Below are positions 27,951 through 36,524 of a stretch of 64,000 bases of DNA, in pieces. Position numbers and translations under genes: made by a program. Within the stretch, counting starts at the first letter, position 1, and each line of letters begins with the position of its first letter. Under the pieces are notes generated by a model. The model was not told the DNA's origin. It made no database searches and was given only the letters and a program-made list of their open reading frames with translations. Source of the DNA: Phenylobacterium deserti (GTDB taxonomy: Bacteria > Pseudomonadota > Alphaproteobacteria > Caulobacterales > Caulobacteraceae); contig CALQQB010000012.1 in NCBI GenBank assembly GCA_943332615.1, positions 1 to 64,000 on the forward strand, in the 5' to 3' direction.

Positions 27951-29543
27951 CTAGTGCCGGAACACCCGCACGCCCGTGAACACCATGGCCAGGCCGCGTT
28001 CGTCGGCGGCGTCGATCACCGCCTTGTCGCCGATGGAGCCGCCGGGCTGGATCACGGCCGTGCAGCCGGCGTCGGCCGCCTGGATCAGGCCGTCGGGGAA
28101 CGGGAAGAAGGCCTCTGACGCGCAGGCCGAGCCCTTGAGGTCCAAGCCGAAGTCGGCGGCGCGTAGTGCCGCGATCCGGGCGCTATCCTTGCGGTTCATC
28201 TGCCCGGCGCCGATGCCCAGCGTCTGGCCGTCGCGGGCGTAGACGATGGCGTTCGACTTCACGTGCTTGGCGACCGTGAAGGCGAACAGCATGTCGCGGA
28301 TTTCCGTCTCCGTCGGCGCGCGCTTCGTCACGACCTTCAGGTCCGCTGGGGTGAGGTGCGCCGTGTCCTTGCTCTGCACCAGGAAGCCGCCGGTGACGGA
28401 CTTGAACGACTTGCCGAAGGCTCGCGGGTCCGGCAGGCCGCCGGTCACCAGCAGGCGCACATTCTTCTTCTTGCGGAACAGGGCCACGGCGTCGTCGTCC
28501 GCCTCCGGGGCGATCACCACCTCGGTGAAGATCTCCAGCACCTGGGCGGCGGTGGCCGCGTCCAGCCGGCCGTTCAGGGCGACGATGCCGCCGAAGGCGC
28601 TGGTGGGGTCGCAGGCGAGCGCCCGCTGGTACGCCTCCAGCATCGTGCCGCCGGTGGCCAGGCCGCAGGGGTTGGCGTGCTTGATGATGGCGCAGACGGG
28701 CCCGTCCGCCGGATCGAACTCGCCGACGAGCTCGAAGGCGGCGTCGGTGTCGTTGATGTTGTTGTAGCTGAGTTCCTTGCCCTGCAGCTGGGTGGCGGTC
28801 GCCACGCCCACCGCCGGGTTCGGGAAACGGTAGAAGGCCGCCGCCTGGTGCGGGTTCTCGCCGTATCGCATGGTCTGGGCCAGCTGGCCGCCGATGGAGA
28901 AGCGCCCGGGCGCGAAGTCCCCGAGTTCGGCGGCGAACCACGAAGCGATCGACGAGTCGTAGGTCGCGGTCCGCGCATAAGCCCGGGCCGCCAGGCGCTT
29001 GCGCAAAGCCAGCGTCGTGGCGCCGCCCTCCGCCAATTCGGCCAACACCTCGGCCATGTCGGCGATCTCGGTGCAAACTGCGACGTAGCCGTGGTTCTTG
29101 GCCGCCGAGCGGATCATCGCCGGGCCGCCGATGTCGATGTTCTCGACGCAGGTCTCGTAGTCGCCACCCGCTGCCGCGGTGGCTTCGAACGGGTAGAGAT
29201 TGACGTAGACCAGGTCGATCGCCCCGATCCCGTGGGCCTCCATGGCCGCCTTGTGCTCCGGGGCGTCGCGCACGCCCAACAGCCCGCCGTGGACGATGGG
29301 GTGCAGGGTCTTCACCCGGCCGTCCATCATCTCCGGGAAGCCGGTGAGGTCGGAGATATCCTTCACGGGGATGCCGGCGTCGGCGATGGCCTTCCGGGTG
29401 CCGCCAGTCGATACCAGCTCGACGCCGGCGGCGGTCAGCGCGCGCGCGGCATCGACCAGGCCGGTCTTGTCGGACACGCTTAGCAGGGCGCGGCGGACGG
29501 GAACCTTGTCGGGGGCGGGCGGGAAATCGGGGGCTGCGGGCAC
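27951..29543 (-). CDS. purH: Bifunctional AICAR transformylase / IMP cyclohydrolase PurH
   Basis: PurH carries out the last two steps of IMP synthesis: formyl transfer to AICAR (ZMP) and ring closure. The 530-residue protein has the N-terminal MGS-like cyclohydrolase domain ([33 protein letters not shown]) and the C-terminal transformylase with the catalytic Lys-His in [10 protein letters not shown] and late signature [16 protein letters not shown]. The start is a GTG at 29541-29543; the ribosome site GAGGA sits six to seven bases ahead, and the ATG three codons' distance away is out of frame. A ZTP riboswitch lies in the leader. Confidence 0.97.
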   Translation of the reverse strand: MPAAPDFPPAPDKVPVRRALLSVSDKTGLVDAARALTAAGVELVSTGGTRKAIADAGIPVKDISDLTGFPEMMDGRVKTLHPIVHGGLLGVRDAPEHKAAMEAHGIGAIDLVYVNLYPFEATAAAGGDYETCVENIDIGGPAMIRSAAKNHGYVAVCTEIADMAEVLAELAEGGATTLALRKRLAARAYARTATYDSSIASWFAAELGDFAPGRFSIGGQLAQTMRYGENPHQAAAFYRFPNPAVGVATATQLQGKELSYNNINDTDAAFELVGEFDPADGPVCAIIKHANPCGLATGGTMLEAYQRALACDPTSAFGGIVALNGRLDAATAAQVLEIFTEVVIAPEADDDAVALFRKKKNVRLLVTGGLPDPRAFGKSFKSVTGGFLVQSKDTAHLTPADLKVVTKRAPTETEIRDMLFAFTVAKHVKSNAIVYARDGQTLGIGAGQMNRKDSARIAALRAADFGLDLKGSACASEAFFPFPDGLIQAADAGCTAVIQPGGSIGDKAVIDAADERGLAMVFTGVRVFRH

Positions 29544-29571
29544 GGCATTCTCCTCATGGATTCGAGAGAAA

Positions 29572-29641
29572 TGCCCAGGCGCGCGGCGGAATAGCGTCTC
29601 CGCGCTCCCCGGTGGTCGCCCACCTTTAGTCGCCAGTCACG
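29572..29641 (-). promoter_or_regulatory. ZTP (pfl) riboswitch in the purH leader
   Basis: On the minus strand the leader contains, in order, CGTGACTGGCG (29641-29631), GGTGGGCGACCACC, CGGGGAGCGCGG and the 3' pseudoknot element GCGCCTGGGCA (29582-29572). These are the conserved blocks of the ZTP/pfl riboswitch, which binds ZMP and ZTP, the substrate of PurH. The aptamer ends about 14 bases before the GAGGA ribosome site and 28 before the GTG start. There is no clear terminator stem, so control at translation or by alternative pairing of the ribosome site is likely. High ZMP should raise PurH. Confidence 0.88.
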
Positions 29642-29678
29642 CGAGATGGCGGCGGATTAGGCCCGGCCGCTCTCCACG

Positions 29679-31334
29679 TCAACGCGCTTGCGCCGCTGGT
29701 GCGAGCTTCCACCGCACCCGGGCGCCGGAGTCGGCCCTTCGCTGGCCGCGCATCACCAGCTGCAGGCCGGGCCCCGGGTTGCGGGGCTCCAGGGCGATGT
29801 CCACAGCGTCGTTGCGCAGGGTCCAGCCGCCGGCCTCGCCTTCCCGGCGCAGCAGCACGCTGCGACGGTCCTGGGAGACCAGGGCGCTGACGCCGGCGTG
29901 AAGCTGGAAGCGCAGGGCATAGGGGATGAAATGGCGCCCGTCCGGCCCCTGCACCTTGGCGGTGGGCGTCAGACGGTCTTCACCTCGCAGCTCGCCGGCC
30001 TCCAGGTCCAGGTACAGCCGGCGCTGGTGCATCACGCCGTAGCGGGCGATCCAGCCGCGGTGGGCCAGCTCCAGCCAGACCGCGCCCGGCGCCTCGTGGC
30101 GCTGGGTGTCGATCATCGCCTCGGCCTCCACCAGGCGCGGGCCCAGCACCGCGGCGGCGGAGCCCGACAGGATCCGCCCATAGGGCCGCTCGCCCACCTG
30201 CAGGGTCGAGGCCGTCTGCAGACCCCGGCCGCTGGACGCCTCGATCAAACGCCGCCCGCCCGCCAGCACCTGGATTGACAGGCATTCCGCCGCCCCCCGC
30301 TCGCTCCATGGCCCGATGGGCGGACCGGCGACGTCGGCCACCACCTGCAGCAGGCGCGAGTCCATCCGCTGGTAGCCATCCAGGCTGGCCGGGGTCGGCC
30401 GGTCGCCGGTCTCGTCCTGCGCGCGCGCGGCGGCGACGTAGGAGGGCCGCTGCGGCGTCCCGCCGTGGAAGGTCGCCAGCCCGCCGTCGGCCAGGGTGTT
30501 GAACCGCACCGCCGCCGCCAGCCGGGCGATCGCGCGCTGTACGGCGTCCGGCGCCGCCAGGCCACGCTGAACCATCGCCTCGTCCAGGGTCTGCAGGTCG
30601 AACAGCAGCTCCAGGCCGAGATCCGCGCGCCGGGTGTGGTGGCCTCCGTCGGCCGCCAGCGCGGCGGGCAGCTCGCGGCTCAGCTTGATCAAGCCCCGGT
30701 CGAGGATGCGCCGGCCCGCCGGCCCGCGCAGGGCCGCGCCCGCCACCGCCGCGCAGGCCGCCCGTTCCGCCGCACCGGCCCGACCCGTGGCGCCCAGCAG
30801 GCTTCGGGCCTGGCGCGCCAGGTCGCGCGCGATGCCGGCCGTCTCGGCCTCGGAGGCGCGCGCGGCGAGGGCGGGCCCCGCGCAGGCCAGGTTGAACACC
30901 CGCCGCGCCATCACCTCCGGCGCCCAGGCAAAGCTATTCCAGCGGCCGAAGATGCGCCGCCACTCCAGCATTAGGCGCAGCGCCTCGGCCGCCCCCTCCG
31001 GCCCGGCGGCGACCAGGCCGGGCAGCCAGTCGAAGCGGTGCAGCGCCTCGGCGAAGGCGCGGCTCGGGCTGGGCCGGTCCCAGGGGTCGCCGCCAACGCC
31101 CACCGACAGGCTGGCCCCCCTCAGGATGAAGGCACCGGCCAGGATGCGGCGGCCAGCGTCCACGTCCGGCGGCCGGGCGTCGCGAGCCTGCACGGAGAAA
31201 CCTTCGGCCCGCGCGCGGCCCGGCAGCCAACGGGACCGCTCGGCGGCGCGCCACTCCTCGGACACCGCGCGGCCCACGGCGACGCCCAGCGCAAGGACCA
31301 GGTGGCGGCCGGGAAGTCGCACTGGCGGGGCCAT
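29679..31334 (-). CDS. Heparinase II/III family protein
   Basis: A 551-residue protein of the heparinase II/III type, a polysaccharide lyase fold. An alpha-helical toroid fills the first half (ILRGASLSVGVGGDPWD, WNSFAWAPEVMARRVFNLACAG, RADLGLELLFDLQTLDEAMVQRG) and a beta-sheet domain the second (SILVLAGG-like ECLSIQVLAGGRRLIEASSGRG, HFIPYALRFQLHAGVSALVSQD). The ATG at 31332-31334 sits 14 bases after rpe; an upstream open extension lies over rpe and is discarded. There is no signal peptide, although some N-terminal hydrophobicity is seen (LVLALGVAVG). The order rpe-heparinase-purH recurs in Caulobacterales-like genomes. Substrate unknown. Confidence 0.85.
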   Translation of the reverse strand: MAPPVRLPGRHLVLALGVAVGRAVSEEWRAAERSRWLPGRARAEGFSVQARDARPPDVDAGRRILAGAFILRGASLSVGVGGDPWDRPSPSRAFAEALHRFDWLPGLVAAGPEGAAEALRLMLEWRRIFGRWNSFAWAPEVMARRVFNLACAGPALAARASEAETAGIARDLARQARSLLGATGRAGAAERAACAAVAGAALRGPAGRRILDRGLIKLSRELPAALAADGGHHTRRADLGLELLFDLQTLDEAMVQRGLAAPDAVQRAIARLAAAVRFNTLADGGLATFHGGTPQRPSYVAAARAQDETGDRPTPASLDGYQRMDSRLLQVVADVAGPPIGPWSERGAAECLSIQVLAGGRRLIEASSGRGLQTASTLQVGERPYGRILSGSAAAVLGPRLVEAEAMIDTQRHEAPGAVWLELAHRGWIARYGVMHQRRLYLDLEAGELRGEDRLTPTAKVQGPDGRHFIPYALRFQLHAGVSALVSQDRRSVLLRREGEAGGWTLRNDAVDIALEPRNPGPGLQLVMRGQRRADSGARVRWKLAPAAQAR

Positions 31335-31348
31335 CCGCGCCGCCTCCG

Positions 31349-32008
31349 CTATCCGCGCAGGGCGGCGATATTGGCGGCATAATGCTCCGCCCCGCCGCGG
31401 AAGACGGCGGTTCCAGCCACCAGGGCGGTGGCCCCGGCGGCGATGCACAGCCTGGCGGTCTCCGGCGTGACCCCGCCGTCCACTTCCAGAGGGATGTCGC
31501 GGCCCTCGGCGTCGATCATCGCGCGCAACGCCTCGATCTTGCGAAGCTGCGAATGCATGAAGGTCTGGCCGCCGAAGCCCGGATTGATCGACATCACCAG
31601 GATCAGGTCCACCTCGTCCATCATCCACTGGATCACCGAGGGATCGGTCGAAGGGTTGAACACGACGCCCGCCTTGGCGCCCAGTTTGCGGATCTGCTTG
31701 AGGGTGCGGTTCAGGTGGGGCCCGGCCTCGGGATGGACGCTGATGTAGTCGGCGCCGGCCTCGCGGAAGGCCTCCAGGTAGGGGTCCGCCGGGCTGATCA
31801 TCAGATGGCAGTCGAATGGGATCTTGGCGTGCGGCCGCAGCGCTCGCACCACGTCCGGCCCGAGGGTGATGTTGGGCACGAAGTGGCCGTCCATGACGTC
31901 CACGTGAATCCAGTCGGCCCCTGCGGCCTCGACGGCGGCGATCTCCTCGCCCATCCGGGCGAAGTCCGACGCGAGGATCGAGGGCGCGATGATGATGGGG
32001 CCAGCCAT
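31349..32008 (-). CDS. rpe: Ribulose-phosphate 3-epimerase
   Basis: Rpe interconverts ribulose-5-phosphate and xylulose-5-phosphate in the pentose phosphate pathway, upstream of the transketolase encoded at 42 kb. The 219-residue protein has the TIM-barrel landmarks: SILASDF at the start, HVDVMDGHFVPN with metal-binding His and Asp, CHLMI, the VMSINPGFGGQ phosphate loop and LEVDGGV near the end. The ATG at 32006-32008 is chosen because the open sequence upstream is basic and lacks family similarity. It is followed in 14 bases by the heparinase-like gene. Confidence 0.97.
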   Translation of the reverse strand: MAGPIIIAPSILASDFARMGEEIAAVEAAGADWIHVDVMDGHFVPNITLGPDVVRALRPHAKIPFDCHLMISPADPYLEAFREAGADYISVHPEAGPHLNRTLKQIRKLGAKAGVVFNPSTDPSVIQWMMDEVDLILVMSINPGFGGQTFMHSQLRKIEALRAMIDAEGRDIPLEVDGGVTPETARLCIAAGATALVAGTAVFRGGAEHYAANIAALRG

Positions 32009-32063
32009 GCTTCCGCTTAGCCTGATGCGGCCACTGCTGCCAATCGCGCGTCGCTTTCTCATC

Positions 32064-32106
32064 GTGTCATCCCGGTCTCTCGCTGGCGCGAAAGCCGGGA
32101 TGACAC
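32064..32106. repeat. REP-like inverted repeat, copy 2
   Basis: GTGTCATCCCGG at 32064-32075 mirrors CCGGGATGACAC at 32095-32106 exactly, with a 19-base loop containing CTGGCGCGAA. It has the same opening as the copy at 14769. It lies between the thiolase 3' end and rpe, the usual intergenic place for such elements. It might also act as an mRNA 3'-end stabiliser for the thiolase transcript. Confidence 0.65.
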
Positions 32107-32120
32107 CACGTGGTGTGGAC

Positions 32121-33263
32121 CTACGGCGCCTCGTTGCCGAAGATCACCGTGCCGGCCGCGGCGAACATACCGCCGACGCCCTGGCTGAGGCTGACCTTGG
32201 CGCCCTTCACCTGAGCCGCCGCCGTCCCGCGCATCTGCCGCACACTCTCCTGTAACGCGTACATGCCGTACATGCCGGAGTGCATGTAGGAGAGCCCGCC
32301 GCCGTTGGTGTTCAGCGGCAGCTTGCCGCCGATGGCGGTGTTTCGCTCTCTGACGAAGGCCGCCGCCTCACCAGGCTTCACGAAGCCCAGGTCTTCGAGG
32401 CCGTACAGCGGCAGGTGGGCGAAGGCGTCGTAGATCATCAGGTGATCGACGTCGGCCGGGGTGAGGCCCGCCTCCTTGAACGCCTTCGCGCCGGAGATCC
32501 TGAACGCCGTGGACGAGTTGAAGTCGTACATCTGCGACACCATCGGCGTCTCGACGCTCTCGCCGGTGCCCAGGATGTAGACCGGCTTCTGCGGGAAGTC
32601 CTTGGCCCGCTCGGCGGACGTCAGGATCAGCGCGCCGCCGCCATCGGTGACCAGGCAGCACATCAGCTTGGTGAACGGCCAGGCGATCATGTCGGCGTTC
32701 AGCACGTCGTCGACGGTGATCGGGTCCTTGAAGCTGGCGCGCGGGTTCAGCGCCGCCCACTCCCGCTGGATCACCGCCACGTTGGCCAAGTCTTCCACCG
32801 TGTAGCCGTAGGTCTTCAGGTAGCGGAGCACCGGCACCGTGAACATGGTGGGCGGGCCCACCGGGCCGTAGGGCATCTCGAACTGGCCGGCCAGGCTGGA
32901 GGCCGAGCGCGCGAACCCGCCGGCGCCAACGCGGCTGCGGCCGCTTTCGCCGTGGGTGATCAGGATGGTGGTGGCCAAGCCCTCATTGATCGCGGCGGCG
33001 GCATGGCGGACGTGCAGCATGAACGAGCAACCTCCCACCGAGGTGCCGTCCGCATAGGTCGGCTTGATCCCCAGGTAGTGGGCGAGTTCTACGGGGCTGA
33101 TCCCGGCGCAGGCCACGCCGTCGATGTCCGACGGCTTGAGGCCGCAGTCGGCCATAGCGTTCAAGGCGGCGTCGGCATGCAGGCCGATCACCGACACATC
33201 GGGGATACGGCCCATCTTCGTGGTTTCGGCGGCGCCGACCACGGCGACTGATTTCGGCTTCAT
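32121..33263 (-). CDS. Thiolase-fold acetyl-CoA acyltransferase-like protein
   Basis: A 380-residue protein of the lipid-transfer/thiolase family (SCP2-type), which cleaves or joins acyl-CoA units. The nucleophile region reads TSVGGCSFMLHVRHAAAAI, and the later active-site loop NTNGGGLSYMHSGMYGMYALQES has His in place of the HPxG form of classical thiolases. The ATG at 33261-33263 follows six bases after the DUF35 gene. Thiolase-DUF35 pairs are known to form complexes that split aldol-type CoA thioesters in steroid side-chain degradation, and this pair may act alike. The substrate cannot be told from this locus. Confidence 0.88.
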   Translation of the reverse strand: MKPKSVAVVGAAETTKMGRIPDVSVIGLHADAALNAMADCGLKPSDIDGVACAGISPVELAHYLGIKPTYADGTSVGGCSFMLHVRHAAAAINEGLATTILITHGESGRSRVGAGGFARSASSLAGQFEMPYGPVGPPTMFTVPVLRYLKTYGYTVEDLANVAVIQREWAALNPRASFKDPITVDDVLNADMIAWPFTKLMCCLVTDGGGALILTSAERAKDFPQKPVYILGTGESVETPMVSQMYDFNSSTAFRISGAKAFKEAGLTPADVDHLMIYDAFAHLPLYGLEDLGFVKPGEAAAFVRERNTAIGGKLPLNTNGGGLSYMHSGMYGMYALQESVRQMRGTAAAQVKGAKVSLSQGVGGMFAAAGTVIFGNEAP

Positions 33264-33268
33264 GAGGT

Positions 33269-33676
33269 TCAGCCTTTCGCAGGCGCAAAGAGGGGGAGGC
33301 TGATGTCGTCGGTCTGCTTGGCGAAGCTGACGGCCAGCGGCATGTCCAGCTGCAACGCCTCGGGCGTCTGCGCGCAGTCCACGATGTTGGTCATCATGGT
33401 CGGGCCCTCGGCCAGCTTCACCACCGCGATGGCGTAAGGTTCGGTTCCCATGTCCGGGCGCGGCCGATGGTTGATCACATAGGACCAGAGCACCGCCTTG
33501 CCGGAAGCCTTGTAGACCTCGACCTCGCGGCAGGCGCACTTCGGGCAGAACGGGCGCGGCGGGAAATAGCTCTCCTGGCAGGCGGTGCAGCGCTGGAGGC
33601 GAAGTTCGCCCTCCTTGCAGCCATCCCAGAAATGGCGGGTCTCGGGTGTTGGGTCAGGCAACATGCGTGGCGGCAT
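33269..33676 (-). CDS. DUF35 OB-fold zinc-ribbon acyl-CoA partner protein
   Basis: A 135-residue partner of the thiolase-like protein. A rubredoxin-like zinc ribbon (LQRCTACQESYFPPRPFCPKCACREV) is followed by the OB-fold domain with VLWSYVINHRPRPDMGTEPYAIAVVKLAEGPTMMTNIVDC. DUF35 proteins bind acyl-CoA and partner with thiolase or HMG-CoA-synthase-like subunits. The ATG at 33674-33676 is used; the upstream open frame is unlike the family. It leads the two-gene unit with the thiolase gene starting six bases after its stop. Confidence 0.92.
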   Translation of the reverse strand: MPPRMLPDPTPETRHFWDGCKEGELRLQRCTACQESYFPPRPFCPKCACREVEVYKASGKAVLWSYVINHRPRPDMGTEPYAIAVVKLAEGPTMMTNIVDCAQTPEALQLDMPLAVSFAKQTDDISLPLFAPAKG

Positions 33677-33744
33677 CTTTGAAATTCCGTCCCTTCGAAA
33701 AATCGGTGTGCTCCCGCCTGTCTTATGGACAGGCAAGTCTTGCT

Positions 33745-33784
33745 TGAAAACCAGGATCCGCCCGTCGAGGCGGGCGGATCCTGG
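33745..33784 (-). terminator. Strong intrinsic terminator after the HxlR gene
   Basis: A 14-base perfect stem, CCAGGATCCGCCCG at 33751-33764 and CGGGCGGATCCTGG at 33771-33784, with a six-base loop. On the minus strand it is followed by TTTTC. It stands between the HxlR regulator and the DUF35-thiolase pair, so these are separate transcripts. Confidence 0.75.
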
Positions 33785-33911
33785 GGACTGCTAATGGCAG
33801 GTGCGCGCAGCAAAGACGAGACAGCCGCGATTGTCACGCGCCGGATTGGCCAATGGTCGAGCGCAGTAACCTAAGGAGACGCCTGCGCGCCCGGAATAGC
33901 CAGGATGGGGA

Positions 33912-34358
33912 TCAGCCGGCCCGCGCCCGCATCTCGACGTCCCGCGCCCCCACAGCCTCGCCACATTCGGAACAGGTCAGCACCGGCGTGAAGTCGCAGC
34001 CGCACGCCTTGTGCCGGTGGATGAGGGGCGGTCCCGCCTCGCCCGCATAGTGCGCGTCGCCCCAGTGGACGATCGCCATCACCACCGGGTGCAGCGCCAG
34101 GCCCTTGTCGGTCAGCCGGTATTCGTGGCGCACGGGATGGTCCTGGTAGGCTTCCCGCCGCAGCACGCCCTCGTCCACCAGCAGCTTCAGGCGCTCGGCG
34201 ATGACGCTGCGCGAGATACCCAGCCGTCGCTCGAAGTCCTCGAACCGCCGTACGCCGAGAAACAGGTCGCGCAGGATCATCAAGGTCCAGCGGTCGCCGA
34301 TCACCGCGATCGAACGTGACATCGAGCAGTCTTGCGCCGCCAGCTCGCTCCATTTCAT
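33912..34358 (-). CDS. HxlR-family transcriptional regulator
   Basis: A 148-residue winged-helix regulator. The start is MKWSELAAQDCSMSRSIAVIGDRWTLMILRDLFLG, where the early Cys-containing segment followed by GDRWTLMILRDL is diagnostic of HxlR. The recognition helix region reads LGISRSVIAERLKLLVDEGVL. The C-terminal 40 residues add a Cys-rich element (CGCDFTPVLTCSECG) that could bind zinc or sense redox state. It is divergent from the SDR/DsbA-fold pair across 87 bases, so it probably controls that unit and itself. The longer open frame to 35210 is antisense to the SDR and is discarded. Confidence 0.9.
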   Translation of the reverse strand: MKWSELAAQDCSMSRSIAVIGDRWTLMILRDLFLGVRRFEDFERRLGISRSVIAERLKLLVDEGVLRREAYQDHPVRHEYRLTDKGLALHPVVMAIVHWGDAHYAGEAGPPLIHRHKACGCDFTPVLTCSECGEAVGARDVEMRARAG

Positions 34359-34398
34359 CCGACAGACTCCGATTTTCGCAAGGGTCCCATTGACGGGG

Positions 34399-34434
34399 TT
34401 CGGATTCAAGATGCACCATAGTCCAAATTCCGAA
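34399..34434. promoter_or_regulatory. Candidate operator between HxlR and SDR genes
   Basis: TTCGGA at 34399-34404 mirrors TCCGAA at 34429-34434. A further CTCCGA element lies near 34367. The repeat is within 20-50 bases of both start codons, the expected place for an HxlR dimer site. The evidence is only the symmetry and position. Confidence 0.3.
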
Positions 34435-34445
34435 CGGAGTGTGCG

Positions 34446-35195
34446 ATGGCCGATCCAGAGGCGAAATCCAGGGGCGTCTGCCTCGTGGTGGGCGTCGGCG
34501 ATGGCCTGGGCTCGGCGTTGGCCCGCGCCTTCGCCGCCGAGGGCTACGAGGTCTGCATGACCCGTCGCGCCCGCAACCTCGACGCCCTGGAGGAGGTCGC
34601 TCGGTCGATCCGCGCGGCCGGCGGCGCCGCCCGCGCCTATGGGGTCGATGCCCGCGTCGAGGATGAGATGGTGGCCCTGTTCGCCACGATCGAACGCGAC
34701 GTCGGCCCGCTGGACGTCGTGGTCTTCAACATCGGCGCAAACGTTCGCTTCGGCATCCGCGAGACCACCGCCCGCGTCTTCCAAAAAGTCTGGGAGATGG
34801 CCTGCTTCGCGGGCTTCCTGGCCGGCCGGGAAGCCGCTCGCGTCATGGTCCCCCGCGGCCACGGGACTATCCTGTTCACCGGCGCCACCGCCAGCGTCCG
34901 CGGTCGCGACGGCTTCTCCGCATTCGCCTCGGCCAAGCACGGCCTGCGCGCGCTGGCCCAGAGCATGGCCCGCGAACTGGGCCCGCAAGGAATTCACGTC
35001 GCCCACGTGGTTATCGACGGCGCCGTCGATGGCGTCTTCATCCGCAGCAATCGAGACGGCGTGGACGACTTGCTCGAACGCGACGAGATTCTGCGACCCG
35101 AAGACATCGCCCAGGCCTTCGTGGGCCTCAGCCGCCAGCCCCGCTCGGCCTGGACCCACGAACTGGACCTGCGGCCCTGGAGCGAGACCTGGTGA
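34446..35195 (+). CDS. Atypical SDR protein lacking the catalytic tyrosine
   Basis: A 249-residue short-chain dehydrogenase/reductase fold. The cofactor loop is VGVGDGLGSALA rather than TGxxxGxG, and the active-site segment reads FSAFASAKHGL, so the usual Tyr of the YxxxK motif is Phe while the Lys is kept. A known SDR subgroup (classical SDR 10) has the same change, with ARELGPQGIHVAHVVIDGAVD-like sequence after it. Standard reductase chemistry is therefore doubtful. The gene is joined to the DsbA-fold gene by a TGATG overlap and is divergent from HxlR. Confidence 0.88.
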   Translation: MADPEAKSRGVCLVVGVGDGLGSALARAFAAEGYEVCMTRRARNLDALEEVARSIRAAGGAARAYGVDARVEDEMVALFATIERDVGPLDVVVFNIGANVRFGIRETTARVFQKVWEMACFAGFLAGREAARVMVPRGHGTILFTGATASVRGRDGFSAFASAKHGLRALAQSMARELGPQGIHVAHVVIDGAVDGVFIRSNRDGVDDLLERDEILRPEDIAQAFVGLSRQPRSAWTHELDLRPWSETW

Positions 35196-35812
35196 TGAGC
35201 AAGCCTGCAACGATCGACTTCATCTTCGACTTCGGCAGCCCCAACGCCTACCTGGTCGGTAAGGTGCTGCCGGAGATCGCCGCGCGCACCGGCGCCACGG
35301 TCAACCGCATTCCCTGCCTGCTGGGCGGGATCTTCAAGGCGACCAACAACGCCTCCCCGATGGTGGCGTTCGGCGATGTGAAGGGCAAGCTGGCCTACGA
35401 GGGCCTGGAGACCCGCCGGTTCGTGGCCAAGCATGGCCTCACCGCCTACCGCCAGAACCCCCACTTCCCGGTCAACACGCTCCTGATCATGCGCGGCCTC
35501 GTCGCCGCCCGCCGTCTGGCCGTGGAGGAACCCTATGTCGCCGCGGTCCTCAGCGCGATGTGGGAAGCCGGCGAGAAGATGGACGACCCCGAGGTCGTCG
35601 CCCGCGTGTTGACCGGGGCCGGCCTCGACGCCGCTGCCCTCATCGCCGCCACCCAGGACCCCGAGGTGAAGGCCGAACTCGTCGCCAACACCGAGGCCGC
35701 CGTTGCCCGCGGCGCGTTCGGCATTCCCACTTTCTTCGTCGGGACGGAGATGTTTTTCGGCAAGGACCGTCTGGGCCAGGTCGAGGAAGAAGCCGCGCGC
35801 CAGGGCGGTTGA
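35195..35812 (+). CDS. DsbA-fold / 2-hydroxychromene-2-carboxylate isomerase family
   Basis: A 205-residue thioredoxin-fold protein of the GST-kappa/HCCA isomerase type. It starts with the family phrase IDFIFDFGSPNAYLVGKVLPEIA, where the Ser of SPNAY stands where the active Ser/Cys is expected, and ends with FGIPTFFVGTEMFFGKDRL, the cis-Pro and glutathione-site region. Relatives isomerise chromene carboxylates in naphthalene breakdown using glutathione. The first ATG (35195) overlaps the SDR stop by one base; a GTG one codon earlier is possible. Together with the SDR it forms a unit under probable HxlR control. Confidence 0.9.
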   Translation: MSKPATIDFIFDFGSPNAYLVGKVLPEIAARTGATVNRIPCLLGGIFKATNNASPMVAFGDVKGKLAYEGLETRRFVAKHGLTAYRQNPHFPVNTLLIMRGLVAARRLAVEEPYVAAVLSAMWEAGEKMDDPEVVARVLTGAGLDAAALIAATQDPEVKAELVANTEAAVARGAFGIPTFFVGTEMFFGKDRLGQVEEEAARQGG

Positions 35813-35856
35813 CCCCCAGCTCCCGCCCTTCGCCGAGGCAGTCTGTGGTCCCCGAC

Positions 35857-36504
35857 TCAGCCCTTCTTGGCGCGCACCTGGGCCAGGAGCGTCTGGATTT
35901 CCGCGCGGCGGCCCTTGTCGGCGATCTCGCGACCCGGCCGGGCAGGCGCCGCCAACGCCTTGGTCAGGGCGCGCTCGGCCTCGGCGTACTGGCCCTGCTG
36001 GAACAGGAAGTCGCCATAGAAATAGTTCGGGTCGGCGCCGTTCGGATTCGCGGCCAGGGCTTTCTTCAGGAAGGTGCGGGCCTTTTCCTTGTCGCCGAAG
36101 CCCACAGGGAAGCCGGGCACCTGATAGTAGAGCGAACCCAAGGTCGTATAGACGGAGCCATTGAGCGCTGAGGGGTCGATTTTCTCGGCCCGTTCAAGGC
36201 TCGCCTTGGCCTCCTTGGCGAGGCCCAGTGCGCCCAGCCCGCCCTTGGCGCCGGCTTCCGTGCTGAGCGCGATGCCCATCCAGATCAACGGCTCGGCGCG
36301 GTTCGGGAACTGCTTGGCCAAACCCTCTGCCTGGACGGCGATGGCCGCCAGTTGGCCCACCTTGCCCGGGCCTTGGGTCTCATAGTTCACATGGTCCCAG
36401 TTGCGGGCCATAGCGTCGATCCGGGCGTCCAGCGCGGCGGGTTCGGCCAGGGCGGGGCCGGCGAGAAGGGCGGCAGCGGCGAGGGAGACATAGAGCTTGC
36501 GCAT
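35857..36504 (-). CDS. Periplasmic TPR-repeat protein
   Basis: A 215-residue precursor with a signal peptide (MRKLYVSLAAAALLAGPALA). Behind it are helical repeats of TPR type, seen as QAEGLAKQFPNRAEPLIWMGIALSTEAG, EAKASLERAEKIDPSALNGSVYTTLGSLYYQ and KARTFLKKALAANPNGADPNYFYGDFLFQQGQYAEAERALTKAL. The protein should act as a scaffold in the periplasm. It lies 20 bases downstream of the SDR gene and is the last gene of the probable operon that starts with the thermostable-hemolysin-family gene. Whether it works with that pathway or is only co-transcribed is not known. Confidence 0.8.
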   Translation of the reverse strand: MRKLYVSLAAAALLAGPALAEPAALDARIDAMARNWDHVNYETQGPGKVGQLAAIAVQAEGLAKQFPNRAEPLIWMGIALSTEAGAKGGLGALGLAKEAKASLERAEKIDPSALNGSVYTTLGSLYYQVPGFPVGFGDKEKARTFLKKALAANPNGADPNYFYGDFLFQQGQYAEAERALTKALAAPARPGREIADKGRRAEIQTLLAQVRAKKG

Positions 36505-36524
36505 GGGGTCTGTCCTTTTCTGGA

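Noticed and set aside
33751-33784. The 28-base mirrored repeat as a regulator site
   Set aside because: The position after the HxlR gene and the T-run on the minus strand fit a terminator better.
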